Part shown: positions 32,685 through 35,753 of the stretch, in pieces
How positions within the stretch are numbered: position 1 is the stretch's first letter
How the letters are laid out: each line of letters starts with the position of its first letter
Origin: Clostridia bacterium
Lineage (GTDB): Bacteria > Bacillota > Clostridia > Christensenellales > Borkfalkiaceae
Reading direction: 5' to 3'
Assembly (NCBI GenBank): GCA_017624285.1
Contig: JAGANI010000030.1
Span: 1-35,753 of the forward strand
DNA: 35,753 nt
Program-made: the position numbers and the translations under genes
Notes under the pieces: model-generated
Databases searched by the model: none
Told to the model about the DNA's origin: nothing
The model's input: the letters and a program-made list of their open reading frames with translations, nothing else

Positions 32685-33397
32685 TCATCAAGCCGTTCGT
32701 TTTTTAGTAATCGTTTTTCTTTTTTATCTGGCAAAACAATTAGTCCAATTATTATTATTGCTGAAGCGATAAGGGCTACGATTACCAAAATTTTAAGCAC
32801 GTTATCACCTTTAGAGAGTGTGGTTTGCTCAGTAGGAAAGTTTACTTCAGGTAGTTTATCAAAAACAGGTAGGTCGTGTAATGGCACGTTAAAGGGAACT
32901 AAGGCTTCTTCTTTAACGTATCCAATTTTATGGTTATAAGTTACCATATAAATGATTTCGTTATTAGTTGAATACGCTTTTCCGTAATATCCAAGCGTAC
33001 GATTTTTAAAAATTAAAACTTCGGGCTGTTGCAAGGTTTTATCCGCATATAAAACTGCACTATCACAAGTTGTAACGGTAAAATTTAAAAAAGGGTCGGT
33101 AACGGGGTCGGAAAATTCAACCTCACTAATTAAAACGTAGCCGTCAAGCATGGGGGATAAAGTCCCGCTACCAAAGCACTCCACTCGGTAATAATCCCCA
33201 ACTATACCTATCTTTTTAAGATAGTATGAATACGGTAACTCAAATAAAGAAGACTCTTTGTTTGGGGTTTCGTAAAAGTAGACGCCTTCTTTTACTACGC
33301 GTAAATATGATGCTTCTTCAGCATTGGCAACTACGTTTTTTACGGTAAAAAAAGGTAATATAAGTATGATTAACGCTAAAAGCCATTTTAATTTCAT
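32681..33397 (-). CDS. Secreted, membrane-anchored SH3-like protein inserted in the phage module
   Basis: A 238-residue protein. The signal peptide covers residues 1-27 (WLLALIILILPFF, then ANAEE). Two SH3-type beta modules follow (about 30-110, with YLRVVKEGVYFYETPNKES and DGYVLISEVEF; about 115-180, with KIGYVKEEALVPF), then a polar linker. A transmembrane helix at about 200-222 leads to a basic-acidic tail (DKKEKRLLKNERLDD). This is the same architecture as the C-terminal part of the 882-residue protein. The start at 33397 has GGGGGA upstream; 15 more codons are open but include no ribosome site. It lies antisense between the putative regulator and the terminase. Function unknown; a host surface trait carried by the phage is one possibility. 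Confidence 0.7.
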   Translation of the reverse strand: MKLKWLLALIILILPFFTVKNVVANAEEASYLRVVKEGVYFYETPNKESSLFELPYSYYLKKIGIVGDYYRVECFGSGTLSPMLDGYVLISEVEFSDPVTDPFLNFTVTTCDSAVLYADKTLQQPEVLIFKNRTLGYYGKAYSTNNEIIYMVTYNHKIGYVKEEALVPFNVPLHDLPVFDKLPEVNFPTEQTTLSKGDNVLKILVIVALIASAIIIIGLIVLPDKKEKRLLKNERLDD

Positions 33398-33472
33398 AAA
33401 AGTCCCCCAAAAATTTAAGTAAATAACATTATAAAACAACATTTAAAAAAGATTAAAAGGTATAAGGTCGTA

Positions 33473-34927
33473 ATGAGTGAAATTTTGTCGAAGAAGGAGC
33501 AAGAAATTCTTTCAAAAATTAATAAAATAAACGAAATATTAAAACTTCGTAATGGGGAAGATAAACTTAAATCTTACAACGTAGGCAAAAAAGTACATAA
33601 AAAACAGGTTAAATTCCATAAATGCAAAAAACGTAACCGTTGGGTTTTTGGTGGCAATCGAAGTGGTAAAACGGAGTGTGGTGCTGTCGAGGTCGTATAT
33701 ATGGCTAGGGGGATTCATCCATATCGCAAAAACAAAAAAGATACCTTTGGGTGGGTAGTGTCTTTATCAAGGGAAGTCCAGCGCGACGTCGCGCAAGCAA
33801 AAATTTTATCATATATAAACCCCAGTTGGATTGACGATATCACTATGGTTTCTGGTAGCAAAGACAGCCCCCGTTATGGGGTTATTGATCAAATTAGGGT
33901 AAAAAACGTTTTTGGTGGTGTATCAGTTATAGGTTTTAAATCGTGCGATCAGGGTAGAGAAAAATTCCAAGGAAGTTCCTTAGATTACGTCTGGTTTGAC
34001 GAAGAACCTCCTAAAGATATTTACGACGAGTGCCGTATGCGTGTTATAGATAAACGTGGTGATATTTTTGGTACGATGACGCCATTAAAGGGTCTTACGT
34101 TTATTTATAACGAGATTTATTTAAATGAAAACAACGATCCCGAAGTTTGGTACGAGTTTATGGAGTGGGGGGATAACCCTTACTTAAATAAAAAAGAAGT
34201 TAAAGCGTTATCATCTTTTATGGGTAAGGACGAGCTAGAGTCTAGGCGATATGGTAAATTTCGCAGTGGCACGGGGCTAGTTTATCCTGAATTTGACGAA
34301 CATCTACACGTTATCGAGCCTTTTATGGTTACCCCCGATATGCACGATATAATTTCAATTGACCCAGGCTTAAATAACCCATTAGGCGCTTTATGGTTTG
34401 CATTAGATTACGACGGTAACGTTTACGTTTTGGCAGAGCATTTTGAAGCAGGTAAAGATATTAAGTATCATGCTGAAAAACTATTTGAAATTTCAAAAAA
34501 AATCGGGTGGCAAACTGATAAAAACGGATACTTAAAAGCCCTGATAGATTCCGCTGCAAAGCAAAAGACGTTAGGGTCGCTTAAAAGTGTTTCTGAACTT
34601 TTTTACGAGCGTAAAATTAATGTAAATACTAACGTAAATAAGGATATTTTTACAGGTATTGCACGTGTAAAAGAGTACTTAATTGGCGAAAACGGCGTAC
34701 CACGTATATACGTATTTAAAAATTGCGTCAATTTAATTAGAGAATTAAAAAGTTATTGGTGGGGTAACGGCGATAACCCAAAAAAGATTGACGACCATCT
34801 TTTAGATTGCTTGCGTTACTATCTAATGACTAAGCCTTCTTTAAAAGAGAAAAAGCCTATTAAAACGGCTATTCAAAAGGATAAAGAAAGGCTTTACAGA
34901 AAAATCAGATATGTTAGAATGCGATAA
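33473..34927 (+). CDS. terL: Phage terminase large subunit (DNA-packaging ATPase/nuclease)
   Basis: A 484-residue TerL that pumps DNA into the procapsid and cuts it. The ATPase domain has Walker A GGNRSGKT (60-67), Walker B DYVWFDEE (171-178) and a TMTP coupling segment (201-204). The nuclease domain has the RNase H-fold acids: Asp297 (SIDPG), Asp359 (LIDSAA), and Asp441/Asp445 (DDHLLDCLRY). All catalytic positions are present and the length is normal, so it looks functional. Its 3' end overlaps the next gene by 17 bases. No plus-strand terminator lies between the regulator and this gene, and I see no strong promoter directly before it. The ribosome site is modest (AAGGTATAAGG). Confidence 0.93.
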   Translation: MSEILSKKEQEILSKINKINEILKLRNGEDKLKSYNVGKKVHKKQVKFHKCKKRNRWVFGGNRSGKTECGAVEVVYMARGIHPYRKNKKDTFGWVVSLSREVQRDVAQAKILSYINPSWIDDITMVSGSKDSPRYGVIDQIRVKNVFGGVSVIGFKSCDQGREKFQGSSLDYVWFDEEPPKDIYDECRMRVIDKRGDIFGTMTPLKGLTFIYNEIYLNENNDPEVWYEFMEWGDNPYLNKKEVKALSSFMGKDELESRRYGKFRSGTGLVYPEFDEHLHVIEPFMVTPDMHDIISIDPGLNNPLGALWFALDYDGNVYVLAEHFEAGKDIKYHAEKLFEISKKIGWQTDKNGYLKALIDSAAKQKTLGSLKSVSELFYERKINVNTNVNKDIFTGIARVKEYLIGENGVPRIYVFKNCVNLIRELKSYWWGNGDNPKKIDDHLLDCLRYYLMTKPSLKEKKPIKTAIQKDKERLYRKIRYVRMR

Positions 34928-35177
34928 CGAAATAATTAATCAAGCACTACTTAAAAAAGCGACTGGTTACGATGCTTTAGAAGTTATCACAGAATACGTT
35001 GTTGACGACGATGGTGAGCGTGTAGTCAAAAAAAAGGTAACCAAAAAAGCAGTTCCACCCGATATTACAGCTATAAAAATGCTATTATTAAACGTAAAAA
35101 ACTACGACGACTTATCCGATGAAGAACTTTTAGCCGAGCGGGATAGGCTTATCGGTCTTTTAGGTAAATCAACTTAA
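34911..35177 (+). CDS. Small phage protein, resembles the C-terminal part of small terminase subunits
   Basis: An 88-residue acidic/basic protein overlapping terL by 17 bases. The order ATGYDALEV, a Glu/Val strand with a lysine-rich turn (VVKKKVTKKAVPPD), then ITAIKMLL resembles the C-terminal region of TerS proteins, where a PPD-x-x-A motif precedes the last helices. The last helix LSDEELLAERDRLIGLL could be a coiled coil. It lacks the N-terminal DNA-binding helix-turn-helix of a complete TerS and comes after, not before, terL. It could be a split or reduced TerS, or an unrelated head-module protein. No further evidence. Confidence 0.4.
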   Translation: MLECDNEIINQALLKKATGYDALEVITEYVVDDDGERVVKKKVTKKAVPPDITAIKMLLLNVKNYDDLSDEELLAERDRLIGLLGKST

Positions 35178-35189
35178 AAAAGGAGTATT

Positions 35190-35753
35190 ATGAACAATTT
35201 AATTAACGATAAAAATAGAGAAGATTATATCGAAGAAATAATTTCGTCGGTGACAGCCGATTACGTTAAACGCCGTCAAGAGCGTGCTTCTATCGAGCGT
35301 CAATGGGAGTTAAATTTAAAATTTGTTGAAGGCAAGCAATATTCCGATATTTCCCCCAAAGGCGAAATTATCGATATCGATAAGGAGTTTTATTGGCAAT
35401 CAAGGGGTGTGTTTAACCATATTTCCCCATTAATTGAGGCAAGGCTAAATAAACTTTCCTTAGTAAAGCCTATAGTTTCCGTTAGACCGTCAGCCGATGA
35501 CGCTAGAGAGATTGAAAACGCGCGTATTGCTGAAACAGTCCTATCGTCTACAAGTAAAAAAATCAAGTTAGACGACGTAATTAGTTCGGTAACTAGGTGG
35601 TCTGAAATCTGTGGCACAGGTTTTTATAAAATAATTTGGGATCCGTATGCTGGTGATAAGCTTGGCAGCACGTCTGAGGGGGACGTCTACGAGGGTGAAG
35701 TTTCCGTTTTAGCGGTTTCTCCGTTCGAAATTTACCCCGATAGACTTAATTGT
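35190..35753 (+). CDS. Phage portal protein, N-terminal part (cut by window end)
   Basis: An open frame of 188 codons runs off the right edge. The start has AAAAGGAG six bases upstream. The translated start shows a helical, charged N terminus (KNREDYIEEIISSVTADYV), then ERQWELNLKFVEGKQYSDI, HISPLIEARLNKLSLVKPIV and WSEICGTGFYKIIWDP. This is the typical opening of P22/DUF-type portal proteins: W-x-x-N-x-x-F-x-x-G-x-Q-Y, then a stem-like Pro/Val segment. Portals form the dodecameric DNA channel of the capsid. Order terL-small protein-portal is standard for tailed-phage head modules. Confidence 0.75.
   Translation, partial: MNNLINDKNREDYIEEIISSVTADYVKRRQERASIERQWELNLKFVEGKQYSDISPKGEIIDIDKEFYWQSRGVFNHISPLIEARLNKLSLVKPIVSVRPSADDAREIENARIAETVLSSTSKKIKLDDVISSVTRWSEICGTGFYKIIWDPYAGDKLGSTSEGDVYEGEVSVLAVSPFEIYPDRLNC

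Noticed and set aside
1..35753. tRNA, rRNA genes, insertion sequences, replication origin
   Set aside because: None could be recognised on either strand; no transposase, integrase or inverted-terminal-repeat pairs were seen.

Overview
The window reads as a chromosomal segment of an anaerobic, low-to-moderate GC Firmicute, most likely an uncultured gut-type clostridium. The reasons are consensus AGGAGG-type ribosome sites, sigma-A promoters of the TTGACA-N17-TACAAT kind, almost exclusive TAA stops, a Rex redox regulator, a PdaB-type sporulation deacetylase, [FeFe] hydrogenases and NfnAB. There is no sign of respiration: no quinone-linked membrane subunits, cytochromes or oxygen-handling genes. 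The lineage is an inference from gene content only.

Layout. (1) Positions 1-5565, minus strand: a MATE exporter, a SulP anion transporter without a STAS domain and a cytoplasmic GH78 alpha-L-rhamnosidase, each with its own terminator. (2) 5758-18282, plus strand: a redox operon with rex (broken by a 1-base deletion), fumC, hdrB-hdrC-hdrA, floxD(mvhD)-floxC-floxB-floxA, an FrdB-like iron-sulfur protein, an FrdA/TfrA-like flavoprotein, and an AspT/SucE-family dicarboxylate transporter. (3) 18550-26513, plus strand: a second redox operon with a stand-alone group B-like [FeFe] hydrogenase, nfnA-nfnB and the trimeric bifurcating hydrogenase hydC-hydB-hydA. hydB carries an in-frame TGA. (4) 26585-29028: pnuC (minus, with a structured leader), a pdaB-like deacetylase and a double-OB-fold SSB-like protein. 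(5) 29142-35753: two secreted, membrane-anchored SH3-type proteins on the minus strand, interleaved with a phage-like module on the plus strand: SOS-box promoter, small putative late regulator, large terminase, small-terminase-like protein and a portal protein cut by the window edge.

How the genes work together. Fumarase makes fumarate from malate. The Hdr-Flox-Frd set has every part needed for a soluble, flavin-based electron-bifurcating fumarate reductase: an NADH entry module (FloxA/B), a bifurcating FAD protein (HdrA), iron-sulfur wiring (HdrC, FloxC, FloxD, FrdB), a complete CCG-domain HdrB and a fumarate-reducing flavoprotein. The adjacent AspT/SucE-type carrier would export succinate. 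Reduced ferredoxin could feed the hydrogenases or NfnAB of the second operon. The two operons have closely similar core promoters. A small TTACGGC-NNN-GCCGTAA hairpin recurs exactly at the module boundaries (fumC/hdrB, hydrogenase/nfnA, nfnB/hydC).

Main cautions. The rex frameshift and the hydB stop are each single-base lesions that could be assembly errors. The bifurcating fumarate reductase is inferred from subunit composition, not shown. The phage module runs off the window, so its nature cannot be settled here.
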